Shown piece after piece: positions 11,935 through 25,400 of a DNA stretch of 64,000 bases. The translations under genes and the position numbers were made by a program. This DNA is from Auanema rhodensis (taxonomy: Eukaryota; Nematoda; Chromadorea; Rhabditida; Rhabditidae), in NCBI GenBank assembly GCA_964057225.1, contig OZ059896.1:21510501-21574500 (forward strand), given 5' to 3'. The stretch's first letter is position 1; each line of letters begins with the position of its first letter. The notes under the pieces are model-generated. The model was not told the origin of the DNA. It saw only the letters and a program-made list of their open reading frames with translations, and did no database searches.

Positions 11935-14900
11935 GCAGCTTAAAAATCCGCATCGAATGCACTATACCACATTGAGAAACGCTTAATACAAAAATTAGTT
12001 ATGATCGTTTGAAAATTGATGCATTAGTGTATGTTGAGTTTCCATGTTCACTCAACATTGCTTCCAAAAACATTTTGACAAAAATGTTTTCGAAAAATTT
12101 CAAAATAATTTAGCAAAAAGTAGATGTTTTTAGATTCCTTTTTTCAAGGCAAAGACGATGGACAATGTTATTCAACGAAAAAATTAATTCTTCAGGGTGA
12201 AAATCGAGGATATAAGTGTGAACTTATATTAGTTGATATCTCGATGCATTTTTAAGCTAGCGCAAATCTGATAACACAGATCGACGCAGCTTAAAAATCC
12301 GCATCGAATGCACTATACCACATTGAGAAACGCTTAATACAAAAATTAGTTATGATCGTTTGAAAATTGATGCATTAGTGTATGTTGAGTTTCCATGTAC
12401 ACTCAACATTGCTTCCAAAAACATTTTGACAAAAATTTTTTCGAAAAATTTCAAAATAATTTAGCAAAAAGTAGATGTTTTTAGATTCCTTTTTTCAAGG
12501 CAAAGACGATGGACAATGTTATTCAACGAAAAAATTAATTCTTCAGGGTGAAAATCGAGGATATAAGTGTGAACTTATATAAGTTGATATCTCGGTGCAT
12601 TTTTAAGCAAGCGCAAATCTGATAACACAGATCGACGCAGCTTAAAAATCCGCATCGAATGCACTATACCACATTGAGAAACGCTTAATACAAAAATTAG
12701 TTATGATCGTTTGAAAATTGATGCATTAGTGTATGTTGAGTTTCCATGTACACTCTACATTGCTTCCAAAAACATTTTGACAAAAATTTTTTCGAAAAAT
12801 TTCAAAATAATTTAGCAAAAAGTAGATGTTTTAAGATTCCTTTTTTCAAGGCAAAGACGATGGACAATGTTATTCAACGAAAAAATTAATTCTTCAGGGT
12901 GAAAATCGAGGATATAAGTGTGAACTTATATCAGTTGATATCTCGGTGCATTTTTAAGCTAGCGCAAATCTGATAACACAGATCGACGCAGCTTAAAAAT
13001 CCGCATCGAATGCACTATACTACATTGAGAAACGCTTAATACAAAAATTAGTTATGATCGTTTGAAAAATGATGCATTAGTGTATGTTGAGTTTCCATGT
13101 ACACTCAACATTGCTTCCAAAAACATTTTGACAAAAACTTTTTCGAAAAATTTCAAAATAATTTAGCAAAAAGTAGATGTTTTTAGATTCCTTTTTTTAA
13201 GGCAAAGACGATGGACAATGTTATTCAACGAAAAAATTAATTCTTCAGGGTGAAAATCGAGGATATAAGTGTGAACTTATATCAGTTGATATCTCGGTGC
13301 ATTTTTAAGCTAGCGCAAATCTCATAACACAGATCGACGCAGCTTGAAAATCCGCATCGAATGCACTATACTACATTGAGAAACGCTTAATACAAAAATT
13401 AGTTATGATCGTTTGAAAATTGATGCATTAGTGTATGTTGAGTTTCCATGTACACTCTACATTGCTTCCAAAAACATTTTGACAAAAATTTTTTCGAAAA
13501 ATTTCAAAATAATTTAGCAAAAAGTAGATGTTTTTAGATTCCTTTTTTCAAGGCAAAGACGATGGACAATGTTATTCAACGAAAAAATTAATTCTTCAGG
13601 GTGAAAATCGAGGATATAAGTGTGAACTTATATCAGTTGATATCTCGATGCATTTTTAAGCTAGCGCAAATCTGATAACACAGATCGACGCAGCTTAAAA
13701 ATCCGCATCGAATGCACTATACCACATTGAGAAACGCTTAATACAAAAATTAGTTATGATCGTTTGAAAATTGATGCATTAGTGTATGTTGAGTTTCCAT
13801 GTACACTCAACATTGCTTCCAAAAACATTTTGACAAAAATTTTTTCGAAAAATTTCAAAACAATTTAGCAAAAAGTAGATGTTTATAGATTCCTTTTTTG
13901 AAGGCAAAGACGATGGACAATGTTATTCAACGAAAAAATTAATTCTTCAGGGTGAAAATCGAGGATATAAGTGTGCACTTATATCAGTTGATATCTTGGT
14001 GCATTTTTAAGCTAGCGCAAATCTGATAACACAGATCGACGCAGCTTAAAAATCCGCATCGAATGCACTATACTACATTGAGAAACGCTTAATACAAAAG
14101 TTAGTTATGATCGTTTGAAAAATGATGCCTTAGTGTATGTTGAGTTTCCATGTACACTCAATATTGCTTCCAAAAACATTTTGACAAAAATTTTTTCGAT
14201 AAATTTCAAAATAGTTTAGCAAAGAGTAGATGTTTTTAGATTCCTTTTTTTAAGGCAAAGACGATGGACAATGTTATTCAACAAAAAAATTAATTCTTCA
14301 GGGTGAAAATCGAGGATATAAGTGTGAACTTATATCAGTTGATATCTCGGTGCATTTTTAAGCTAGCGCAAATCTGATAACACAGATCGACGCAGCTTAA
14401 AAATCCGCATCGAATGCACTATACTACATTGAGAAACGCTTAATACAAAAATTAGTTATGATCGTTTGAAAAATGATGCATTAGTGTATGTTGAGTTTCC
14501 ATGTACACTCAACATTGCTTCCAAAAACATTTTGACAAAAATTTTTTCGAAAAATTTCAAAATAATTTAGCAAAAAGTAGATGTTTTTAGATTCCTTTTT
14601 TCAAGGCAAAGACGATGGACAATGTTATTCAACGAAAAAATTAATTCTTCAGGGTGAAAATCGAGGATATAAGTGTGAACTTATATCAGTTGATATCTCG
14701 GTGCATTTTTAAGCTAGCGCAAATCTGATAACACAGATCGACGCAGCTTAAAAATCCGCATCGAATGCACTATACCACATTGAGAAACGCTTGATACAAA
14801 AATTAGTTATGATCGTTTGAAAATTGATGCATTAGTGTATGTTGAGTTTCCATGTACACTCTACATTGCTTCCAAAAACATTTTGACAAAAATTTTTTCG

Positions 14901-15444
14901 AAAAATTTCAAAATAATTTAGCAAAAAGTAGATGTTTTTAGATTCCTTTTTTCAAGGCAAAGACGATGGACAATGTTATTCAACGAAAAAATTAATTCTT
15001 CAGGGTGAAAATCGAGGATATAAGTGTGAACTTATATCAGTTGATATCTCGATGCATTTTTAAGCTAGCGCAAATCTGATAACACAGATCGACGCAGCTT
15101 AAAAATCCGCATCGAATGCACTATACCACATTGAGAAACGCTTAATACAAAAATTAGTTATGATCGTTTGAAAATTGATGCATTAGTGTATGTTGAGTTT
15201 CCATGTACACTCAACATTGCTTCCAAAAACATTTTGACAACAATTTTTTCGAAAAATTTCAAAATAATTTAGCAAAAAGTAGAAGTTTTTAGATTCCTTT
15301 TTTCAAGGCAAAGACGATGGACAATGTTATTCAACGAAAAAATTAATTCTTCAGGGTGAAAATCGAGGATATAAGTGTGAACTTATATCAGTTGATATCT
15401 CGGTGCATTTTTAAGCTAGCGCAAATCTGATAACACAGATCGAC
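11935..15444. repeat. Ten-unit block, copied to 17551-21060 (shift 5616 bp)
   Basis: Ten successive units match 17551-21060 at a shift of 16 x 351. Shared markers in order are GTTCAC with TATTAG (p112, p296), A at p324, A at p197, the ATCTCAT/GCTTG pair, the G-211 unit, the T-160 unit with CAATATTG, an AAAAATGATG unit, the CGCTTGATAC unit and the GACAACAATT unit. The match ends at 15445/21061, where markers change together. Private differences include TATATAAG near 12580 and AACAAAAAAA near 14282. The unit at 11584-11934, just upstream, does not match 17200. Confidence 0.85.
13690..14391 (+). repeat. Linked G-211 / T-160 unit pair, a recurrent two-unit haplotype
   Basis: The first unit carries C172, A196, G211, C287 and T308 together. 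The second carries AAAAGTTAG, T160, G184 and T211. The pair recurs as a linked set at 19306, 26677, 31240, 45280, 52300, 57565, 58267, 59320, 61713, 62415 and 63468. The G-211 unit occurs without its T-160 partner at 47386, 54406, 56161 and 60309. These are the most diverged types in the array and serve as the clearest tracer of higher-order copying. Confidence 0.88.
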
Positions 15445-16497
15445 GCAGCTTAAAAATCCGCATCGAATGCACTATACTACATTGAGAAACGCTTAATACA
15501 AAAATTAGTTATGATCGTTTGAAAAATGATGCATTAGTGTATGTTGAGTTTCCATGTACACTCAACATTGCTTCCAAAAACATTTTGACAAAAATTTTTT
15601 CGAAAAATTTCAAAATAATTTAGCAAAAAGTAGATGTTTTTAGATTCCTTTTTTCAAGGCAAAGACGATGGACAATGTTATTCAACGAAAAAATTAATTC
15701 TTCAGGGTGAAAATCGAGGATATAAGTGTGAACTTATATCAGTTGATATCTCGGTGCATTTTTAAGCTAGCGCAAATCTGATAACACAGATCGACGCAGC
15801 TTAAAAATCCGCATCGAATGCACTATACCACATTGAGAAACGCTTGATACAAAAATTAGTTATGATCGTTTGAAAATTGATGCATTAGTGTATGTTGAGT
15901 TTCCATGTACACTCTACATTGCTTCCAAAAACATTTTGACAAAAATTTTTTCGAAAAATTTCAAAATAATTTAGCAAAAAGTAGATGTTTTTAGATTCCT
16001 TTTTTCAAGGCAAAGACGATGGACAATGTTATTCAACGAAAAAATTAATTCTTCAGGGTGAAAATCGAGGATATAAGTGTGAACTTATATCAGTTGATAT
16101 CTCGATGCATTTTTAAGCTAGCGCAAATCTGATAACACAGATCGACGCAGCTTAAAAATCCGCATCGAATGCACTATACCACATTGAGAAACGCTTAATA
16201 CAAAAATTAGTTATGATCGTTTGAAAATTGATGCATTAGTGTATGTTGAGTTTCCATGTACACTCAACATTGCTTCCAAAAACATTTTGACAACAATTTT
16301 TTCGAAAAATTTCAAAATAATTTAGCAAAAAGTAGAAGTTTTTAGATTCCTTTTTTCAAGGCAAAGACGATGGACAATGTTATTCAACGAAAAAATTAAT
16401 TCTTCAGGGTGAAAATCGAGGATATAAGTGTGAACTTATATCAGTTGATGTCTCGGTGCATTTTTAAGCTAGCGCAAATCTGATAACACAGATCGAC
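14392..16497. repeat. Tandem three-unit duplication (1053 bp)
   Basis: Units 14392, 14743 and 15094 (AAAAATGATG type, CGCTTGATAC type, GACAACAATT/AGAAGT type) are followed directly by the same three types at 15445, 15796 and 16147. CGCTTGATAC lies at 14791 and 15844, 1053 bp apart. The only difference noticed is GATGTCTCGG near 16450 in the second copy. This is the simplest recent unequal-crossover product in the window. Confidence 0.85.
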
Positions 16498-19400
16498 GCA
16501 GCTTAAAAATCCGCATCGAATGCACTATACTACATTGAGAAACGCTTAATACAAAAATTAGTTATGATCGTTTGAAAATTGATGCATTAGTGTATGTTGA
16601 GTTTCCATGTACACTCAACATTGCTTCCAAAAACATTTTGACAAAAATTTTTTCGAAAAATTTCAAAATAATTTAGCAAAAAGTAGATGTTTTTAGATTC
16701 CTTTTTTCAAGGCAAAGACGATGGACAATGTTATTCAACGAAAAATTTAATTCTTCAGGGTGAAAATCGAGGATATAAGTGTGAACTTATATCAGTTGAT
16801 ATCTCGGTGCATTTTTAAGCAAGCGCAAATCTGATAACACAGATCGACGCAGCTTAAAAATCCGCATCGAATGCACTATACCACATTGAGAAACGCTTAA
16901 CACAAAAATTAGTTATGATCGTTTGAAAATTGATGCATTAGTGTATGTTGAGTTTCCATGTACACTCTACATTGCTTCCAAAAACATTTTGACAAAAATT
17001 TTTTCGAAAAATTTCAAAATAATTTAGCAAAAAGTAGATGTTTTTAGATTCCTTTTTTCAAGGCAAAGACGATGGACAATGTTATTCAACGAAAAAATTA
17101 ATTCTTCAGGGTGAAAATCGAGGATATAAGTGTGAACTTATATCAGTTGATATCTCGATGCATTTTTAAGCTAGCGCAAATCTGATCACACAGATCGACG
17201 CAGCTTAAAAATCCGCATCGAATGCACTATACCACATTGAGAAACGCTTAATACAAAAATTAGTTATGATCGTTTGAAAATTGATGCATTAGTGTATGTT
17301 GAGTTTCCATGTACACTCAACATTGCTTCCAAAAACATTTTGACAACAATTTTTTCGAAAAATTTCAAAATAGTTTAGCAAAGAGTAGATGTTTTTAGAT
17401 TCCTTTTTTCAAGGCAAAGACGATGAACAATGTTATTCAACGAAAAAATCAATTCTTCAGGGTGAAAATCGAGGATATAAGTGTGAACTTATATCAGTTG
17501 ATATCTCGATGCATTTTTAAGCTAGCGCAAATCTGATAACACAGATCGACGCAGCTTAAAAATCCGCATCGAATGCACTATACCACATTGAGAAACGCTT
17601 AATACAAAAATTAGTTATGATCGTTTGAAAATTGATGCATTAGTGTATGTTGAGTTTCCATGTTCACTCAACATTGCTTCCAAAAACATTTTGACAAAAA
17701 TGTTTTCGAAAAATTTCAAAATAATTTAGCAAAAAGTAGATGTTTTTAGATTCCTTTTTTCAAGGCAAAGACGATGGACAATGTTATTCAACGAAAAAAT
17801 TAATTCTTCAGGGTGAAAATCGAGGATATAAGTGTGAACTTATATTAGTTGATATCTCGATGCATTTTTAAGCTAGCGCAAATCTGATAACACAGATCGA
17901 CGCAGCTTAAAAATCCGCATCGAATGCACTATACCACATTGAGAAACGCTTAATACAAAAATTAGTTATGATCGTTTGAAAATTGATGCATTAGTGTATG
18001 TTGAGTTTCCATGTACACTCAACATTGCTTCCAAAAACATTTTGACAAAAATTTTTTCGAAAAATTTCAAAATAATTTAGCAAAAAGTAGATGTTTTTAG
18101 ATTCCTTTTTTCAAGGCAAAGACGATGGACAATGTTATTCAACGAAAAAATTAATTCTTCAGGGTGAAAATCGAGGATATAAGTGTGAACTTATATCAGT
18201 TGATATCTCGGTGCATTTTTAAGCAAGCGCAAATCTGATAACACAGATCGACGCAGCTTAAAAATCCGCATCGAATGCACTATACCACATTGAGAAACGC
18301 TTAATACAAAAATTAGTTATGATCGTTTGAAAATTGATGCATTAGTGTATGTTGAGTTTCCATGTACACTCTACATTGCTTCCAAAAACATTTTGACAAA
18401 AATTTTTTCGAAAAATTTCAAAATAATTTAGCAAAAAGTAGATGTTTTAAGATTCCTTTTTTCAAGGCAAAGACGATGGACAATGTTATTCAACGAAAAA
18501 ATTAATTCTTCAGGGTGAAAATCGAGGATATAAGTGTGAACTTATATCAGTTGATATCTCGGTGCATTTTTAAGCTAGCGCAAATCTGATAACACAGATC
18601 GACGCAGCTTAAAAATCCGCATCGAATGCACTATACTACATTGAGAAACGCTTAATACAAAAATTAGTTATGATCGTTTGAAAAATGATGCATTAGTGTA
18701 TGTTGAGTTTCCATGTACACTCAACATTGCTTCCAAAAACATTTTGACAAAAACTTTTTCGAAAAATTTCAAAATAATTTAGCAAAAAGTAGATGTTTTT
18801 AGATTCCTTTTTTTAAGGCAAAGACGATGGACAATGTTATTCAACGAAAAAATTAATTCTTCAGGGTGAAAATCGAGGATATAAGTGTGAACTTATATCA
18901 GTTGATATCTCGGTGCATTTTTAAGCTAGCGCAAATCTCATAACACAGATCGACGCAGCTTGAAAATCCGCATCGAATGCACTATACTACATTGAGAAAC
19001 GCTTAATACAAAAATTAGTTATGATCGTTTGAAAATTGATGCATTAGTGTATGTTGAGTTTCCATGTACACTCTACATTGCTTCCAAAAACATTTTGACA
19101 AAAATTTTTTCGAAAAATTTCAAGATAATTTAGCAAAAAGTAGATGTTTTTAGATTCCTTTTTTCAAGGCAAAGACGATGGACAATGTTATTCAACGAAA
19201 AAATTAATTCTTCAGGGTGAAAATCGAGGATATAAGTGTGAACTTATATCAGTTGATATCTCGATGCATTTTTAAGCTAGCGCAAATCTGATAACACAGA
19301 TCGACGCAGCTTAAAAATCCGCATCGAATGCACTATACCACATTGAGAAACGCTTAATACAAAAATTAGTTATGATCGTTTGAAAATTGATGCATTAGTG

Positions 19401-22400
19401 TATGTTGAGTTTCCATGTACACTCAACATTGCTTCCAAAAACATTTTGACAAAAATTTTTTCGAAAAATTTCAAAACAATTTAGCAAAAAGTAGATGTTT
19501 ATAGATTCCTTTTTTGAAGGCAAAGACGATGGACAATGTTATTCAACGAAAAAATTAATTCTTCAGGGTGAAAATCGAGGATATAAGTGTGCACTTATAT
19601 CAGTTGATATCTTGGTGCATTTTTAAGCTAGCGCAAATCTGATAACACAGATCGACGCAGCTTAAAAATCCGCATCGAATGCACTATACTACATTGAGAA
19701 ACGCTTAATACAAAAGTTAGTTATGATCGTTTGAAAAATGATGCCTTAGTGTATGTTGAGTTTCCATGTACACTCAATATTGCTTCCAAAAACATTTTGA
19801 CAAAAATTTTTTCGATAAATTTCAAAATAGTTTAGCAAAGAGTAGATGTTTTTAGATTCCTTTTTTTAAGGCAAAGACGATGGACAATGTTATTCAACGA
19901 AAAAATTAATTCTTCAGGGTGAAAATCGAGGATATAAGTGTGAACTTATATCAGTTGATATCTCGGTGCATTTTTAAGCTAGCGCAAATCTGATAACACA
20001 GATCGACGCAGCTTAAAAATCCGCATCGAATGCACTATACTACATTGAGAAACGCTTAATACAAAAATTAGTTATGATCGTTTGAAAAATGATGCATTAG
20101 TGTATGTTGAGTTTCCATGTACACTCAACATTGCTTCCAAAAACATTTTGACAAAAATTTTTTCGAAAAATTTCAAAATAATTTAGCAAAAAGTAGATGT
20201 TTTTAGATTCCTTTTTTCAAGGCAAAGACGATGGACAATGTTATTCAACGAAAAAATTAATTCTTCAGGGTGAAAATCGAGGATATAAGTGTGAACTTAT
20301 ATCAGTTGATATCTCGGTGCATTTTTAAGCTAGCGCAAATCTGATAACACAGATCGACGCAGCTTAAAAATCCGCATCGAATGCACTATACCACATTGAG
20401 AAACGCTTGATACAAAAATTAGTTATGATCGTTTGAAAATTGATGCATTAGTGTATGTTGAGTTTCCATGTACACTCTACATTGCTTCCAAAAACATTTT
20501 GACAAAAATTTTTTCGAAAAATTTCAAAATAATTTAGCAAAAAGTAGATGTTTTTAGATTCCTTTTTTCAAGGCAAAGACGATGGACAATGTTATTCAAC
20601 GAAAAAATTAATTCTTCAGGGTGAAAATCGAGGATATAAGTGTGAACTTATATCAGTTGATATCTCGATGCATTTTTAAGCTAGCGCAAATCTGATAACA
20701 CAGATCGACGCAGCTTAAAAATCCGCATCGAATGCACTATACCACATTGAGAAACGCTTAATACAAAAATTAGTTATGATCGTTTGAAAATTGATGCATT
20801 AGTGTATGTTGAGTTTCCATGTACACTCAACATTGCTTCCAAAAACATTTTGACAACAATTTTTTCGAAAAATTTCAAAATAATTTAGCAAAAAGTAGAA
20901 GTTTTTAGATTCCTTTTTTCAAGGCAAAGACGATGGACAATGTTATTCAACGAAAAAATTAATTCTTCAGGGTGAAAATCGAGGATATAAGTGTGAACTT
21001 ATATCAGTTGATATCTCGGTGCATTTTTAAGCTAGCGCAAATCTGATAACACAGATCGACGCAGCTTAAAAATCCGCATCGAATGCACTATACTACATTG
21101 AGAAACGCTTAATACAAAAATTAGTTATGATCGTTTGAAAATTGATGCATTAGTGTATGTTGAGTTTCCATGTACACTCAACATTGCTTCCAAAAACATT
21201 TTGACAAAAATTTTTTCGAAAAATTTCAAAATAATTTAGCAAAAAGTAGATGTTTTTAGATTCCTTTTTTCAAGGCAAAGACGATGGACAATGTTATTCA
21301 ACGAAAAATTTAATTCTTCAGGGTGAAAATCGAGGATATAAGTGTGAACTTATATCAGTTGATATCTCGGTGCATTTTTAAGCAAGCGCAAATCTGATAA
21401 CACAGATCGACGCAGCTTAAAAATCCGCATCGAATGCACTATACCACATTGAGAAACGCTTAATACAAAAATTAGTTATGATCGTTTGAAAATTGATGCA
21501 TTAGTGTATGTTGAGTTTCCATGTACACTCTACATTGCTTCCAAAAACATTTTGACAAAAATTTTTTCGAAAAATTTCAAAATAATTTAGCAAAAAGTAG
21601 ATGTTTTTAGATTCCTTTTTTCAAGGCAAAGACGATGGACAATGTTATTCAACGAAAAAATTAATTCTTCAGGGTGAAAATCGAGGATATAAGTGTGAAC
21701 TTATATCAGTTGATATCTCGATGCATTTTTAAGCTAGCGCAAATCTGATCACACAGATCGACGCAGCTTAAAAATCCGCATCGAATGCACTATACCACAT
21801 TGAGAAACGCTTAATACAAAAATTAGTTATGATCGTTTGAAAATTGATGCATTAGTGTATGTTGAGTTTCCATGTACACTCAACATTGCTTCCAAAAACA
21901 TTTTGACAACAATTTTTTCGAAAAATTTCAAAATAATTTAGCAAAAAGTAGAAGTTTTTAGATTCCTTTTTTCAAGGCAAAGACGATGGACAATGTTATT
22001 CAACGAAAAAATTAATTCTTCAGGGTGAAAATCGAGGATATAAGTGTGAACTTATATCAGTTGATATCTCGGTGCATTTTTAAGCTAGCGCAAATCTGAT
22101 AACACAGATCGACGCAGCTTAAAAATCCGCATCGAATGCACTATACCACATTGAGAAACGCTTAATACAAAAATTAGTTATGATCGTTTGAAAATTGATG
22201 CATTAGTGTATGTTGAGTTTCCATGTACACTCAACATTGCTTCCAAAAACATTTTGACAAAAATTTTTTCGAAAAATTTCAAAATAATTTAGCAAAAAGT
22301 AGATGTTTTTAGATTCCTTTTTTCAAGGCAAAGACGATGGACAATGTTATTCAACGAAAAAATTAATTCTTCAGGGTGAAAATCGAGGATATAAGTGTGA

Positions 22401-22464
22401 ACTTATATCAGTTGATATCTCGATGCATTTTTAAGCTAGCGCAAATCTGATAACACAGATCGAC
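15094..22464. repeat. Higher-order repeat of 21 units (7371 bp), copy 1
   Basis: Twenty of the 21 units (15094-22113) match 22465-29484 marker for marker at a shift of 7371 bp. Pairs checked include CGCTTGATAC at 15844/23215 and 20407/27778, GATCACAC at 17187/24558 and 21750/29121, GATGAACAATG at 17421/24792, GTTCAC at 17663/25034 and the G-211 unit at 19516/26887. The last unit (22114-22464) differs from its counterpart at 29485. Private substitutions in this copy include CTTAACAC near 16900 and CAAGATAAT near 19122. Confidence 0.9.
17200..17550 (+). repeat. Mosaic unit: GACAAC type with an internal T-160-type segment
   Basis: The unit has C148 (GACAACAATT) and normal CGAAAAATT at p157. It then shows ATAGTTT and AAAGAG (p171-186), which otherwise mark T-160 units. 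Private GATGAACAATG and AAATCAATTC follow. The pattern suggests a short conversion tract of a few tens of bases. It is duplicated intact at 24571 in copy 2 of the 21-unit repeat. Confidence 0.75.
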
Positions 22465-25400
22465 GCAGCTTAAAAATCCGCATCGAATGCACTATACCAC
22501 ATTGAGAAACGCTTAATACAAAAATTAGTTATGATCGTTTGAAAATTGATGCATTAGTGTATGTTGAGTTTCCATGTACACTCAACATTGCTTCCAAAAA
22601 CATTTTGACAACAATTTTTTCGAAAAATTTCAAAATAATTTAGCAAAAAGTAGAAGTTTTTAGATTCCTTTTTTCAAGGCAAAGACGATGGACAATGTTA
22701 TTCAACGAAAAAATTAATTCTTCAGGGTGAAAATCGAGGATATAAGTGTGAACTTATATCAGTTGATATCTCGGTGCATTTTTAAGCTAGCGCAAATCTG
22801 ATAACACAGATCGACGCAGCTTAAAAATCCGCATCGAATGCACTATACTACATTGAGAAACGCTTAATACAAAAATTAGTTATGATCGTTTGAAAAATGA
22901 TGCATTAGTGTATGTTGAGTTTCCATGTACACTCAACATTGCTTCCAAAAACATTTTGACAAAAATTTTTTCGAAAAATTTCAAAATAATTTAGCAAAAA
23001 GTAGATGTTTTTAGATTCCTTTTTTCAAGGCAAAGACGATGGACAATGTTATTCAACGAAAAAATTAATTCTTCAGGGTGAAAATCGAGGATATAAGTGT
23101 GAACTTATATCAGTTGATATCTCGGTGCATTTTTAAGCTAGCGCAAATCTGATAACACAGATCGACGCAGCTTAAAAATCCGCATCGAATGCACTATACC
23201 ACATTGAGAAACGCTTGATACAAAAATTAGTTATGATCGTTTGAAAATTGATGCATTAGTGTATGTTGAGTTTCCATGTACACTCTACATTGCTTCCAAA
23301 AACATTTTGACAAAAATTTTTTCGAAAAATTTCAAAATAATTTAGCAAAAAGTAGATGTTTTTAGATTCCTTTTTTCAAGGCAAAGACGATGGACAATGT
23401 TATTCAACGAAAAAATTAATTCTTCAGGGTGAAAATCGAGGATATAAGTGTGAACTTATATCAGTTGATATCTCGATGCATTTTTAAGCTAGCGCAAATC
23501 TGATAACACAGATCGACGCAGCTTAAAAATCCGCATCGAATGCACTATACCACATTGAGAAACGCTTAATACAAAAATTAGTTATGATCGTTTGAAAATT
23601 GATGCATTAGTGTATGTTGAGTTTCCATGTACACTCAACATTGCTTCCAAAAACATTTTGACAACAATTTTTTCGAAAAATTTCAAAATAATTTAGCAAA
23701 AAGTAGAAGTTTTTAGATTCCTTTTTTCAAGGCAAAGACGATGGACAATGTTATTCAACGAAAAAATTAATTCTTCAGGGTGAAAATCGAGGATATAAGT
23801 GTGAACTTATATCAGTTGATATCTCGGTGCATTTTTAAGCTAGCGCAAATCTGATAACACAGATCGACGCAGCTTAAAAATCCGCATCGAATGCACTATA
23901 CTACATTGAGAAACGCTTAATACAAAAATTAGTTATGATCGTTTGAAAATTGATGCATTAGTGTATGTTGAGTTTCCATGTACACTCAACATTGCTTCCA
24001 AAAACATTTTGACAAAAATTTTTTCGAAAAATTTCAAAATAATTTAGCAAAAAGTAGATGTTTTTAGATTCCTTTTTTCAAGGCAAAGACGATGGACAAT
24101 GTTATTCAACGAAAAATTTAATTCTTCAGGGTGAAAATCGAGGATATAAGTGTGAACTTATATCAGTTGATATCTCGGTGCATTTTTAAGCAAGCGCAAA
24201 TCTGATAACACAGATCGACGCAGCTTAAAAATCCGCATCGAATGCACTATACCACATTGAGAAACGCTTAATACAAAAATTAGTTATGATCGTTTGAAAA
24301 TTGATGCATTAGTGTATGTTGAGTTTCCATGTACACTCTACATTGCTTCCAAAAACATTTTGACAAAAATTTTTTCGAAAAATTTCAAAATAATTTAGCA
24401 AAAAGTAGATGTTTTTAGATTCCTTTTTTCAAGGCAAAGACGATGGACAATGTTATTCAACGAAAAAATTAATTCTTCAGGGTGAAAATCGAGGATATAA
24501 GTGTGAACTTATATCAGTTGATATCTCGATGCATTTTTAAGCTAGCGCAAATCTGATCACACAGATCGACGCAGCTTAAAAATCCGCATCGAATGCACTA
24601 TACCACATTGAGAAACGCTTAATACAAAAATTAGTTATGATCGTTTGAAAATTGATGCATTAGTGTATGTTGAGTTTCCATGTACACTCAACATTGCTTC
24701 CAAAAACATTTTGACAACAATTTTTTCGAAAAATTTCAAAATAGTTTAGCAAAGAGTAGATGTTTTTAGATTCCTTTTTTCAAGGCAAAGACGATGAACA
24801 ATGTTATTCAACGAAAAAATCAATTCTTCAGGGTGAAAATCGAGGATATAAGTGTGAACTTATATCAGTTGATATCTCGATGCATTTTTAAGCTAGCGCA
24901 AATCTGATAACACAGATCGACGCAGCTTAAAAATCCGCATCGAATGCACTATACCACATTGAGAAACGCTTAATACAAAAATTAGTTATGATCGTTTGAA
25001 AATTGATGCATTAGTGTATGTTGAGTTTCCATGTTCACTCAACATTGCTTCCAAAAACATTTTGACAAAAATGTTTTCGAAAAATTTCAAAATAATTTAG
25101 CAAAAAGTAGATGTTTTTAGATTCCTTTTTTCAAGGCAAAGACGATGGACAATGTTATTCAACGAAAAAATTAATTCTTCAGGGTGAAAATCGAGGATAT
25201 AAGTGTGAACTTATATTAGTTGATATCTCGATGCATTTTTAAGCTAGCGCAAATCTGATAACACAGATCGACGCAGCTTAAAAATCCGCATCGAATGCAC
25301 TATACCACATTGAGAAACGCTTAATACAAAAATTAGTTATGATCGTTTGAAAATTGATGCATTAGTGTATGTTGAGTTTCCATGTACACTCAACATTGCT

